From the NCBI RefSeq assembly GCF_018343545.2, contig NZ_JAGYPE020000009.1, forward strand, positions 59,691-123,690: a stretch of 64,000 nucleotides of DNA, written 5' to 3'. This document shows positions 17,537 to 24,856 of the stretch, piece by piece (within the stretch, counting starts at the first letter, position 1; each line of letters starts with the position of its first letter). The notes under the pieces are model-generated. The model was not told the origin of the DNA. It saw nothing but the letters and a program-made list of their open reading frames with translations, and made no database searches. Source of the DNA: Neobacillus citreus (GTDB lineage Bacteria; Bacillota; Bacilli; Bacillales; Cytobacillaceae). The position numbers were made by a program, and so were the translations under genes.

Positions 17537-17989
17537 TTATATTGTCACAGATGCTTTTAACCAGTGGTTTTCTATTGAAATTCCTGCATCTTTAATGGTA
17601 CGGAAGACTGGACAACGTAAATCTATTGCCTCTTTTAGTTCATCTATTCTGTCCTGAGACTCAGATGTTTCAACAGTGGCTTTAATGACCACCTTTTCAA
17701 AATATGGTTTCACCTCTAAATTCCCCATTAAACCGCTAATATCAAGATCACCTTCAACCTCAAATGAAATTCCTTGAAGGTCAAAGTTCATTTCTTTCGC
17801 AATGATTTGTGCCATTACGTTTTCACAGCCAATAAGTGAGGCTAGAAAAGTTGAAAGAGGGTCAATCGCAGAATCTTGTCCGCCCATTGTTACCGGTTCA
17901 TCAATGGCAATTTTATGCTTGCCTGCAACGGAATCTGTCCTCATGCCATTTCCAATTCCTTGTACCTTTACTGTCATTTGTTGTCTCAT
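17537..17989 (-). CDS. OsmC family thiol peroxidase-like protein
   Basis: A 150-residue OsmC/Ohr-superfamily protein with both family Cys present: C55 in LIGCENVMA and C126 in RCPVFRTI. Such proteins reduce peroxides or handle reactive sulfur species with a Cys pair. Start ATG with AAAGGATG upstream. It is the last gene of a five-gene operon that also has TusA, DsrE and MetE-like proteins, which argues for work on protein-bound persulfide or organic sulfur rather than general peroxide stress. The gap to the MetE-like gene is 14 bases. Confidence 0.85.
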   Translation of the reverse strand: MRQQMTVKVQGIGNGMRTDSVAGKHKIAIDEPVTMGGQDSAIDPLSTFLASLIGCENVMAQIIAKEMNFDLQGISFEVEGDLDISGLMGNLEVKPYFEKVVIKATVETSESQDRIDELKEAIDLRCPVFRTIKDAGISIENHWLKASVTI

Positions 17990-18003
17990 ATTTTCATCCT
18001 TTC

Positions 18004-19173
18004 TTAAACACTTACCGTTTCTCGAAGTTTTTTAGCAGCAACTGCCATGACTTTTAATTTTTCAAAAGCAATTTCATCACTATTCATTGGTCGTTGTGCA
18101 AAGGTACCAAAACCACAATCTGGATTTAAAAAGATTTCAGCATCAGGCAGAATCACCCTTACTTCTTCTACCCGTGCGACAATATCGTCAACAGATTCAA
18201 CCGTAACTGTTCTTGGATTTATTACACCAAATCCTAATGATTTTCTGCCAATGCTCTTAATCGCATCAAGTTCACCTGCTCTTGGTGTCGCAAATTCAAG
18301 AGCTAACTGGTCTACATTTGCCTGTTCAAGATAAGGTATTAATGGAAAATACGGACCACGAAGTAAAATTTCATCGTCAGTACTCCAATTCCCACGGCAA
18401 ATATGAATGCCAATGGTGGAACCTCTTCCTAACATTCCATCGGTAATTTGATTAATTAAATCTAAAGCAAACGATAACTCCTCTTCTGCATCCGCTTTTG
18501 CTGTCAGCGCACCGCACATGAAGGTTCTGTTTGCATTCTTTTGCGTAAACACCACTTCTGTTAAGACAGGCTCATCAAATTGTATAAAATCTACTCCTGC
18601 AGCAATGAGGTCTTCCAACTCTTCACGCAGTACCTTGACAATATCAACAGCCAAATCCTCTTTTGTCGGGTATGCATCAACTGATAGTCCTTCCACCCAC
18701 ATCGACCTAGTTAACAGATAAGGACCGGGTAACGTCACTTTAATCGCTTTGTCAGTATGTTGTTTTAAAAATAAAAAGTCGTTTAATGCCAGTGGTTTCT
18801 TGCGGCTAATCTTGCCTATTGCAGCCGGATTAGACATTGAAAAAGCCGGAACATCTAATGTTCCTAGAATTTCTTCAAAACTCGATTTATCTTCTACATA
18901 ATCTAGTAATTCAGAAACACTTAACATGCGAACATTATTCAAATGTTCAGCGACAAAGGAAATATAATTATCTCTCCGCTGCTCACCATCAGAAACAATA
19001 TCAATGCCTGCTTCTTCCTGCCATTTCAAACATTGTAATACAGCTTGATTGGCAACGTTTTGAAATTCTTCTTCACACATTCGACCTGCCCGTAAATCTC
19101 TCATGGCCCGTAGTACTTCTTTCGAACGCGGCCAACTGCCAATGACGGTGGTAGGAAACTTCGGTAACATCAT
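18004..19173 (-). CDS. MetE-like zinc methyltransferase (core-type; EaCoMT-like alternative)
   Basis: A 389-residue protein of the cobalamin-independent methionine synthase catalytic-domain family, without the N-terminal half of full MetE (about 750 residues). The zinc ligands can be assigned as H257 and C259 (IHICRGNW), E293 (LALEFATP) and C353 (NPDCGFG). The N-terminus TTVIGSWPR and the SDGEQRRDNY segment are family-typical. Start: ATG at 19173 with GAGGAGG five bases upstream. The same size and motifs occur in short archaeal-type MetE proteins and in epoxyalkane:coenzyme M transferase, so the thiol acceptor need not be homocysteine. Its place in a sulfur-carrier operon makes an unusual thiol substrate plausible. 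Confidence 0.85.
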   Translation of the reverse strand: MMLPKFPTTVIGSWPRSKEVLRAMRDLRAGRMCEEEFQNVANQAVLQCLKWQEEAGIDIVSDGEQRRDNYISFVAEHLNNVRMLSVSELLDYVEDKSSFEEILGTLDVPAFSMSNPAAIGKISRKKPLALNDFLFLKQHTDKAIKVTLPGPYLLTRSMWVEGLSVDAYPTKEDLAVDIVKVLREELEDLIAAGVDFIQFDEPVLTEVVFTQKNANRTFMCGALTAKADAEEELSFALDLINQITDGMLGRGSTIGIHICRGNWSTDDEILLRGPYFPLIPYLEQANVDQLALEFATPRAGELDAIKSIGRKSLGFGVINPRTVTVESVDDIVARVEEVRVILPDAEIFLNPDCGFGTFAQRPMNSDEIAFEKLKVMAVAAKKLRETVSV

Positions 19174-19183
19174 ATTGACCTCC

Positions 19184-19897
19184 TCAATAGACAATCATAA
19201 ATTCTATTCTAATCTTGACTGATTGTTTGATAGTTTGATAGATAGGAGATCTTTCGAGCGTATTTTCCCACAGTTTTTCTAAATCATCTTCTGAATGTGG
19301 TGAAGAGACGTAAAAACTCCCGTTTATCTCTTGAATTCTCGGACTGCCTTCATCTTCTATTTCCAGGTGGTATAAAACATTTTCTAACCCTGCTTTAATA
19401 GACACCTCTAATTGGTCGATTTCAATCTTTCTTCTTGAGGCCTGTGCCTTAAAGCCAACCGTTAAATCTGAGGCAAGCGCACCTAGCAGGTAATCGATTG
19501 CACTTGGTGCTTCGACTTTTGAACCAAAATCGGCAGGTTGACCGACCACAAACGTGTGGTTTCGTGAATGAACTTTTGCCTTTAATGCTTTTTCAGCCTT
19601 CACACGGACGTTCCATTTATATCCTTTTGCAGCTTCTAAGTCCGCCTCTAATTCTTCTTGTTTTCCGCCTTTTCGTATGAAATATCTCGTTGTCCCATCA
19701 CCCGGCTCCGAATTTAGAAATTCATGATTAACCATCCGGCACCAAGCAGGTAAATCATCTGCAACCGTGCGCTCACGGCTGCGAACCTCGAGGATTTCTC
19801 CTGCTAATAAAGGGTCCATTGCTTTTTTAATAATAAGCAATAGACCAGAACCGCAATCTAAATCTCCACCATCACAAACTCTTTTTGGGTTCTCCAC
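19184..19897 (-). CDS. TusA-OsmC fusion protein
   Basis: A 237-residue two-domain protein. Residues 1-77 are TusA/SirA-like with C15 in the DCGSG segment and C53 in LPAWCRM, closely matching the separate TusA protein of the same operon. Residues about 95-237 are OsmC-like (VVGQPADFGSKVEAPSAIDYLLGALASD). The OsmC part lacks both catalytic Cys: the first site reads GALASDL and the second RSPIYQT (S217). It may therefore act as a docking or substrate-binding platform for a persulfide carried on the TusA part. The GTG at 19897 follows AGGTGAT; a GTG at 19906 is the alternative. The stop overlaps the upstream end of the MetE-like region. Confidence 0.82.
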   Translation of the reverse strand: MENPKRVCDGGDLDCGSGLLLIIKKAMDPLLAGEILEVRSRERTVADDLPAWCRMVNHEFLNSEPGDGTTRYFIRKGGKQEELEADLEAAKGYKWNVRVKAEKALKAKVHSRNHTFVVGQPADFGSKVEAPSAIDYLLGALASDLTVGFKAQASRRKIEIDQLEVSIKAGLENVLYHLEIEDEGSPRIQEINGSFYVSSPHSEDDLEKLWENTLERSPIYQTIKQSVKIRIEFMIVY

Positions 19898-19943
19898 AAT
19901 AATCACCTAATTCCACAGCGATATATCAAACTTGCTTTCATTA

Positions 19944-20306
19944 TTAATAGGTTATAGACGCAGCGCCTTGCGTTAAGAATTCAACAACTTTTGCTCCGCC
20001 CACAATCGTAGCACCTTCAATTAAATCTTCTTCGGTTAAATTACGCTTTTTGTAACAAGGGCTGCATACCCAAACGCTACCACCAGCTTCTATAAATTGG
20101 TCCATAAGTTGTTTTAACGGTGCAAATCCTTCTTCATGAATATCATCAGCATAGCCTTTAGAGCCTAAGTAAGCGCCTTCAACATTTAAAAAGACAACCG
20201 TTTCTTGACCTGATGCAACAGCCGCATTGGCTACAACAAAACCCACGGTCGCTTTATCCTGATCGTTTTTTGCATTTGTTAAACTTACTAAGAATTTTCC
20301 AGACAT
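19944..20306 (-). CDS. DsrE/TusD-like sulfur relay protein
   Basis: A 120-residue DsrE-family protein. The active-site region VWVCSPCYKKRNLTEEDLIEG carries C81 and C84, where the first is the usual persulfide-bearing Cys of this family. DsrE-like proteins accept and pass sulfur in partnership with TusA. AGGAGG lies before the ATG. It is the second gene of the operon, between the TusA gene and the TusA-OsmC fusion, which supports a relay. Confidence 0.88.
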   Translation of the reverse strand: MSGKFLVSLTNAKNDQDKATVGFVVANAAVASGQETVVFLNVEGAYLGSKGYADDIHEEGFAPLKQLMDQFIEAGGSVWVCSPCYKKRNLTEEDLIEGATIVGGAKVVEFLTQGAASITY

Positions 20307-20348
20307 TATAGTTCCTCCTAATAATCTATTAATATTTAAAAGGCTATT

Positions 20349-20588
20349 TCAGCCTTTTTTAATAAAGTAATGACTAATTTTCCCATTATCCTCCCGCTGC
20401 AATAAATGGTGCTTTTGCAATCGACACCATGCCGGGATATCCTCTCGTGCACCAGGGTCATAGGAGATGACTTCAATGATTTCTCCACTATTCATCTTTT
20501 TCATTGTTAGAAACAAATTCATAATTAACTCTCCGCAGCCTGTTGGACCCGCATCATATGTCAATAGTGGTATATATGGCTGTCCCAT
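20349..20588 (-). CDS. TusA/SirA-like sulfur carrier
   Basis: A 79-residue TusA-family protein. The usual CPxP active-site motif is replaced: the carrier Cys (C18) sits in TGCGELIM. A second Cys occurs in IPAWCRLQ (about 55), a pattern shared with the fusion protein two genes on. TusA proteins carry a persulfide on the first Cys. First gene of the operon, with GGAAGGGA upstream of the ATG. No S-box or T-box leader was recognised in the short upstream region. Confidence 0.82.
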   Translation of the reverse strand: MGQPYIPLLTYDAGPTGCGELIMNLFLTMKKMNSGEIIEVISYDPGAREDIPAWCRLQKHHLLQREDNGKISHYFIKKG

Positions 20589-20754
20589 TTTTTTCTTTCC
20601 CTTCCAACTATATTAAACTATTTGCTTTTTTAACCTTCTCATTTATTATAGATTGGTTATTTTTCCTATATACACTTTTAATATCGATTAAATAAATCAG
20701 ATTCAATCTATTTTATCAATACAAAGACCAAAAAGCTGATTACACCAGCAAAAA

Positions 20755-20788
20755 AAGAACTACTCCCTATTTATAGGAAGTAGTCCTT
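20755..20788 (-). terminator. terminator (minus strand)
   Basis: AAGAACTACTCCCTAT pairs with ATAGGAAGTAGTCCTT across a two-base loop. On the minus strand it is followed by TTTTTT. It probably ends the SDR transcript. The 20589-20754 stretch holds no gene that I can support. Confidence 0.75.
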
Positions 20789-20884
20789 AATTGTGAACAC
20801 TTTTTTACAATTACGAGGAAGCCTCCTTTTACTTTTTTACAGCATCCTTTTCTCGATTAATTCCCGCCCTCTAGAATCAAGTTT

Positions 20885-21024
20885 TCAGTATTCTTCTCCT
20901 TCCACGATTTTTGCAAAGTCATCCAGTGTAGTTGAATACTTCACATAAATCCGTGGCAAAAGGTAAAGCTCGTCCTTAACCCCCTTTTTAGAAGAGGCCT
21001 CAGTTTTTTTCTTTCTCTGGCCAT
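20885..21024 (-). pseudogene. possible small basic protein interrupted at an A7 tract
   Basis: From the ATG at 21024 the frame reads MARERKK and then, after a run of seven A, goes out of frame. One additional A would join it to a coding-like stretch (KKGVKDELYLLPRIYVKY, then DDFAKIVEGEEY) ending at 20885. No strong ribosome site is seen. It could be a decayed gene, a slippage-controlled gene or a sequencing error. The family is not recognised. Confidence 0.3.
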
Positions 21025-21063
21025 GCCCATAGATATTGTAATTCAGTATAATCTTCGCATAAA

Positions 21064-21831
21064 TTAATTAAAAATATCCCGCTTACTAATCATAGATGTG
21101 GCAAATCGCCACATGACCTTTGGTTTGGTCAGCCATTGGATTCTTGCATCATTGTTTTGATTTTCAAGCACTTTCGCGGCAAGGAACTTCGTTACCGGTT
21201 CGACCTTGTCGCCCAAGATGTTGAAGATTTTCCGGTTATGTTCATCAAGCGATTTTCGTAGAAAGTCTGTCGCGACCATTCCTGGACTTAATGTCCCCAC
21301 TTTTATATTTGTCTGCTTGGCTTCAATTGCCAAAGAGCGGGTAAAATAGCTGACGGCACTTTTGGATGTCCCATATAAAGTCATCTTTTCGCGCATCATT
21401 CCATTGCTGCCAAAGCCCTCCATGTTAAAAATTTGGCCGGAACCTTGTTTTAGCATATGATTAAAGGCAACATGGCAGCCATTCATAACACCTTTAAGGT
21501 TCGTGCGAATCACTTTATCATATTCCTCTTCGGCCATTTCCCAAAAATACTTTCGCTCCTGATCAATTCCTGCATTATTAATCCAAATATCAACAGTTCC
21601 AAAATGTTTTTCGGCATAAATCCACAATTGTTCTAATTCGTCTCGATTATCGACTCTTGCTGCATATCCTTCAACAGTATCAGGATTTATCTTTCTTAAG
21701 CTTTGCAATGATCGCTCAACACTTTCCTGGGATTGTCCGTTTATCGTTACCCTGCATCCCGCCAGTAAAAATTCCCGGGCCAGTCCATAACCAATTCCTC
21801 TTGTACTTCCAGTGATGACAACATGCTTCAT
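21064..21831 (-). CDS. short-chain dehydrogenase/reductase
   Basis: A 255-residue classical SDR oxidoreductase. The NAD(P)-binding motif TGSTRGIG is at the N-terminus, followed by NNAG and the catalytic Tyr-Lys in YGTSKSAV. A C-terminal stretch with VEPVTKFLAAKVLENQNN replaces the usual GG-containing end. Start: ATG at 21831, preceded by GGAG; the upstream ATG at 21876 has no ribosome site. The gene stands alone between the sulfur operon and the LysM protein, so the substrate cannot be guessed from context. Confidence 0.85.
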   Translation of the reverse strand: MKHVVITGSTRGIGYGLAREFLLAGCRVTINGQSQESVERSLQSLRKINPDTVEGYAARVDNRDELEQLWIYAEKHFGTVDIWINNAGIDQERKYFWEMAEEEYDKVIRTNLKGVMNGCHVAFNHMLKQGSGQIFNMEGFGSNGMMREKMTLYGTSKSAVSYFTRSLAIEAKQTNIKVGTLSPGMVATDFLRKSLDEHNRKIFNILGDKVEPVTKFLAAKVLENQNNDARIQWLTKPKVMWRFATSMISKRDIFN

Positions 21832-22128
21832 GTTCTCGCCAACTCCATTTCCATGAAAAAAATCGATTATCTTCATTATAAATCTTTTTTTTCAGTGGTC
21901 ATATGCTGCTTGAAGTGATAATTATTTAAATTTTGTGAAACTTACTCCCAGTTATTTATTACCTTTCTATGCGCTCCATTGATTGATTAAATCTGTGGTC
22001 CGGGCTCATATAACCTTTAGATCAGAATGATATCATGTACCCATTTTTTATTTTCCGATAATAATTGGGCTTATTTATCAGAATCAAAATGTTCTTTCCC
22101 TCGTCAGTATAAATGAGGTGAAAATAAA

Positions 22129-23001
22129 ATGAAAAAATTTAAACGGTTCTTGCAGGCTGCCCTTTGTACATTGTTGATCGGGTCGGTATTTTATTTCGGT
22201 CAGGAGAGCACATTCGCTAAGGACAATTATATTGTTATAAAGAAAGGAGACACATTATATAGCATTTCGAAAAAATACCATATTTCCGTTGGAGATTTAA
22301 AGGAATACAACCAACTAACTAGCAACAAGATTATTGCCGGCCAAAAGTTAATGATTCCAGATTTTGAACAAACCAAACCATTATATGTTGTCATTGCTGG
22401 TTCATTCAGCAAGAAAACGAATGCAGATAAGCGGGTTGCTTTTTTGAAAAAGAAAGGAATTGATGCGATTGTCGTTAAAAAAGTCATGAATGGCAAAAAC
22501 TTTTATCGTGTTCAAGCGGGTGTATTTTCCAAGAAATCCAATGCGGAGAAAATGAAGAAAAAGGTAAAGAATATCGGGATTAAAGATGCTTTTCTTTTAT
22601 CTGAGAAGCCGCTTCATATAAACGGAATCACTCTAGGATCATCTTACAATCAGCTCCTTCAAAAATTCGGGCAGCCAACCAAAATAGAGAATGATAAGAA
22701 TACTAGGTCGCTTTATTATCAAAACGAAGGTGCCGGGGTCCGGATAAACTTTATTGCAGCCAATGAATCGATTGAACAGCTGCAGGTATACCCGGAATTT
22801 TTAAATACTACTTCCATCCCCTCTGACAAAAACAAAATCCTCGATACTTACGGAGACCCAAATGAAATAAAGACCGTTACCTGCTATGAGAGTGCTAGTT
22901 GTGAACAAATGATTTATACATTTAATAAAAGCCAATTGATCGTTCAGATTGATCGTGATGGTAAGACTGTTCAATATTTGGATTTACGAAAAACTAAATA
23001 A
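22129..23001 (+). CDS. secreted LysM-SPOR protein with DUF4309-like C-terminus
   Basis: A 290-residue secreted wall protein. The signal peptide covers residues 1-31. A LysM domain follows at about 34-78 (YIVIKKGDTLYSISKKY, ending AGQKLMIPD). Next is a SPOR-like domain at about 85-160 with paired repeats of the type VVIAGSFSKKTNADKRVAFLKKKGI and VQAGVFSKKSNAEKMKKKV. The C-terminal 125 residues resemble the DUF4309-type domain (ITLGSSYNQLLQKFGQP). LysM and SPOR both bind peptidoglycan, so it sits in the wall, perhaps of the spore or division septum. The ribosome site is GAGGTG. Two copies of the GxPxxI pattern in the C-terminal part suggest an internal duplication. Confidence 0.85.
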   Translation: MKKFKRFLQAALCTLLIGSVFYFGQESTFAKDNYIVIKKGDTLYSISKKYHISVGDLKEYNQLTSNKIIAGQKLMIPDFEQTKPLYVVIAGSFSKKTNADKRVAFLKKKGIDAIVVKKVMNGKNFYRVQAGVFSKKSNAEKMKKKVKNIGIKDAFLLSEKPLHINGITLGSSYNQLLQKFGQPTKIENDKNTRSLYYQNEGAGVRINFIAANESIEQLQVYPEFLNTTSIPSDKNKILDTYGDPNEIKTVTCYESASCEQMIYTFNKSQLIVQIDRDGKTVQYLDLRKTK

Positions 23002-23084
23002 TAAAATTTAACTGAACGGCGTTCACTCTTCTCTTGGCATTTAGATGTTTCAACTTGAATCCGTTCATTACAGTCATATTTATT

Positions 23085-23115
23085 AAAGGATTCAGTAAAA
23101 ATTACTGAGTCCTTT
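23085..23115 (+). terminator. terminator after the LysM gene
   Basis: AAAGGATTCAGTAA pairs with TTACTGAGTCCTTT over a short A-loop, followed by CTTACTT. The T-run is weak on the plus strand; on the minus strand it would be AATAAATA. Confidence 0.6.
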
Positions 23116-23240
23116 CTTACTTCCCGAATTGGTATGAATAGCTTCAATTGCTTTTCGAAAGGTCTATAGATGTAACAAGCCCAATCCGGCCACTGCCGGT
23201 ATTAATAACTTCCAATATTCAACAATAGCCAATTCTACTT

Positions 23241-24683
23241 TTAATGAATCAAATAAACAAATGTTGATCCAATTATAAGCATGATTAACAAAAATACTCC
23301 GTTCCACCGTAACCCAACGGAAAGGCTAGATTTCCCTAATAATCTACTTACAAGTAAATTAATAGGATTAATTGGACTTAATACGGAAGATAAAGACCAG
23401 GACAGCATCAACAATAATGCCAGTACCTCGGGTCGTGTTCCTAGCATATTCGCGTCCATTTGTGTGACCAGGGCTGAAACGACGACTAATTGATGAACCC
23501 CAATAAAGGTAAGGACCAGGATTGTTCCGGCAACAACGAGGATGAAAAGCAAAAAAGAAATGGAAGCTGTATGAGTTAGGAAAAGTTTAATACTGTCAGC
23601 CGCAGCTGTTCCAATCAATGCTTTAGAAAAAAGGCCAGCGCTGATAAATAAAACAATTTCATTTTTCATATTAACAACAGATGTATTTTTAAAAATAACA
23701 AACTGTTCTGTAAAATCCCTCCATTTCCCTTTCGCTACAGCCCAAAGAACAGGAAAGGTAATTGATACTAAACTCACCAAAAACAACATTGACCATTTGG
23801 TTAAAAATTCAAGAAGGAAGGTCATTCCTATGATCAGAGAAAACAGTCCGGCTAAATTAAGCATTTTTCTTTTATGACTTTTATCTTGTTGGACATCAAA
23901 ATATTGTTCTTCACTAGGTGTCACAAAGGGTCTGATGACCTGACTATCTTTTCTACGTTTTAACCAAATCCAAAATAATAAATTTCCGGTGACTAACTGG
24001 ATAATGGCAAGGGTAAATCCTAACGGTATGTAATGCAAAATAGGAACTTTTAGTTGATAAAGAACCAGGGCAACAGATGCGTAATAGGGAGACCATAGGA
24101 TCACAGATGAAAACCCCACCAGATAGGATTTTGCAAGTATTTCAGGGGCAAGTTTAAAACTTCCAATCAGTTCATGCAGGATTCGAATGGTACCAAGATT
24201 CAATACCGGTCCTAGGCAAAACAATAAGATCGATATGCTGCCAAATAATTTTCTTAATTGATAAGCTAATTTCTCTACAAAAAATTGAATGGAATGAAGA
24301 TACCCCCCGAGTTTCATAGGAATTGTTAACAGAGGAACCAGAATAATAAGACTTAATAAAGGAAGATAGGAGAGTAAGCCTTTCACTGTCCCCTCAATCG
24401 CCGCGCCTTTATAAACATTTATAAAGAATCCGAGCATAAACATACAAATACTAAAATAACGAGGAAGAGGCTCGGCTTGTTTAAGGTTGGATAAAAAAAC
24501 AACGATGGTGAAGGATGCGAGGAAATAATCAAAGATATTGGAATGGGTAAAATTGTGAAGAATATAGAGCAAACACATGGCAAGGATCAGTAAACTTTTC
24601 ACTTGTATATTTTCTTTTGCTCTAAGCATTAACCTGGTTTCCAACAATTTTTTCAACTCCGTCAAATAAAATTTCTTTTTCAT
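23241..24683 (-). CDS. polytopic membrane transporter, ion-transporter-superfamily-like
   Basis: A 480-residue membrane protein with about 11-13 hydrophobic segments in two halves, separated near residue 260 by a hydrophilic loop rich in Lys and Asp. Each half carries a small re-entrant-like stretch (GPVLNLGTIRILHELIGS in the first; SPINPINLLVSRLLG in the second), a layout found in DctM/ArsB/CitMHS-type carriers. The exact family is not recognised. The ATG at 24683 has no clear ribosome site; the ATG at 24629 is an alternative. It lies after the AidB-like gene with a 170-base gap, so co-transcription is uncertain. Confidence 0.65.
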   Translation of the reverse strand: MKKKFYLTELKKLLETRLMLRAKENIQVKSLLILAMCLLYILHNFTHSNIFDYFLASFTIVVFLSNLKQAEPLPRYFSICMFMLGFFINVYKGAAIEGTVKGLLSYLPLLSLIILVPLLTIPMKLGGYLHSIQFFVEKLAYQLRKLFGSISILLFCLGPVLNLGTIRILHELIGSFKLAPEILAKSYLVGFSSVILWSPYYASVALVLYQLKVPILHYIPLGFTLAIIQLVTGNLLFWIWLKRRKDSQVIRPFVTPSEEQYFDVQQDKSHKRKMLNLAGLFSLIIGMTFLLEFLTKWSMLFLVSLVSITFPVLWAVAKGKWRDFTEQFVIFKNTSVVNMKNEIVLFISAGLFSKALIGTAAADSIKLFLTHTASISFLLFILVVAGTILVLTFIGVHQLVVVSALVTQMDANMLGTRPEVLALLLMLSWSLSSVLSPINPINLLVSRLLGKSSLSVGLRWNGVFLLIMLIIGSTFVYLIH

Positions 24684-24856
24684 CAGCGCGACTAAGGAAA
24701 TGAATCACCGATAATAGGGATAGCCCCCATTAGGAACACTTGGAAGTTTTGGCTGCTTTTTAAATGGGGACTATTATATTTTTTGAAAGAACCTATTTTT
24801 GGGTGCGGAGCATCAACTATCCTATCTCTTGCTTTTATTGCGGATCCTCAACTCTT

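Noticed and set aside
20589..20754. SAM (S-box) or T-box riboswitch before the TusA/MetE-like operon
   Set aside because: The leader is short and AT-rich and no S-box or T-box conserved element could be found.
23150..23225. 22-codon TTG-started frame (MAIVEYWKLLIPAVAGLGLL) downstream of the permease gene
   Set aside because: Coding-like, but too short, with a poor ribosome site and an abrupt stop; could not be supported as a gene.
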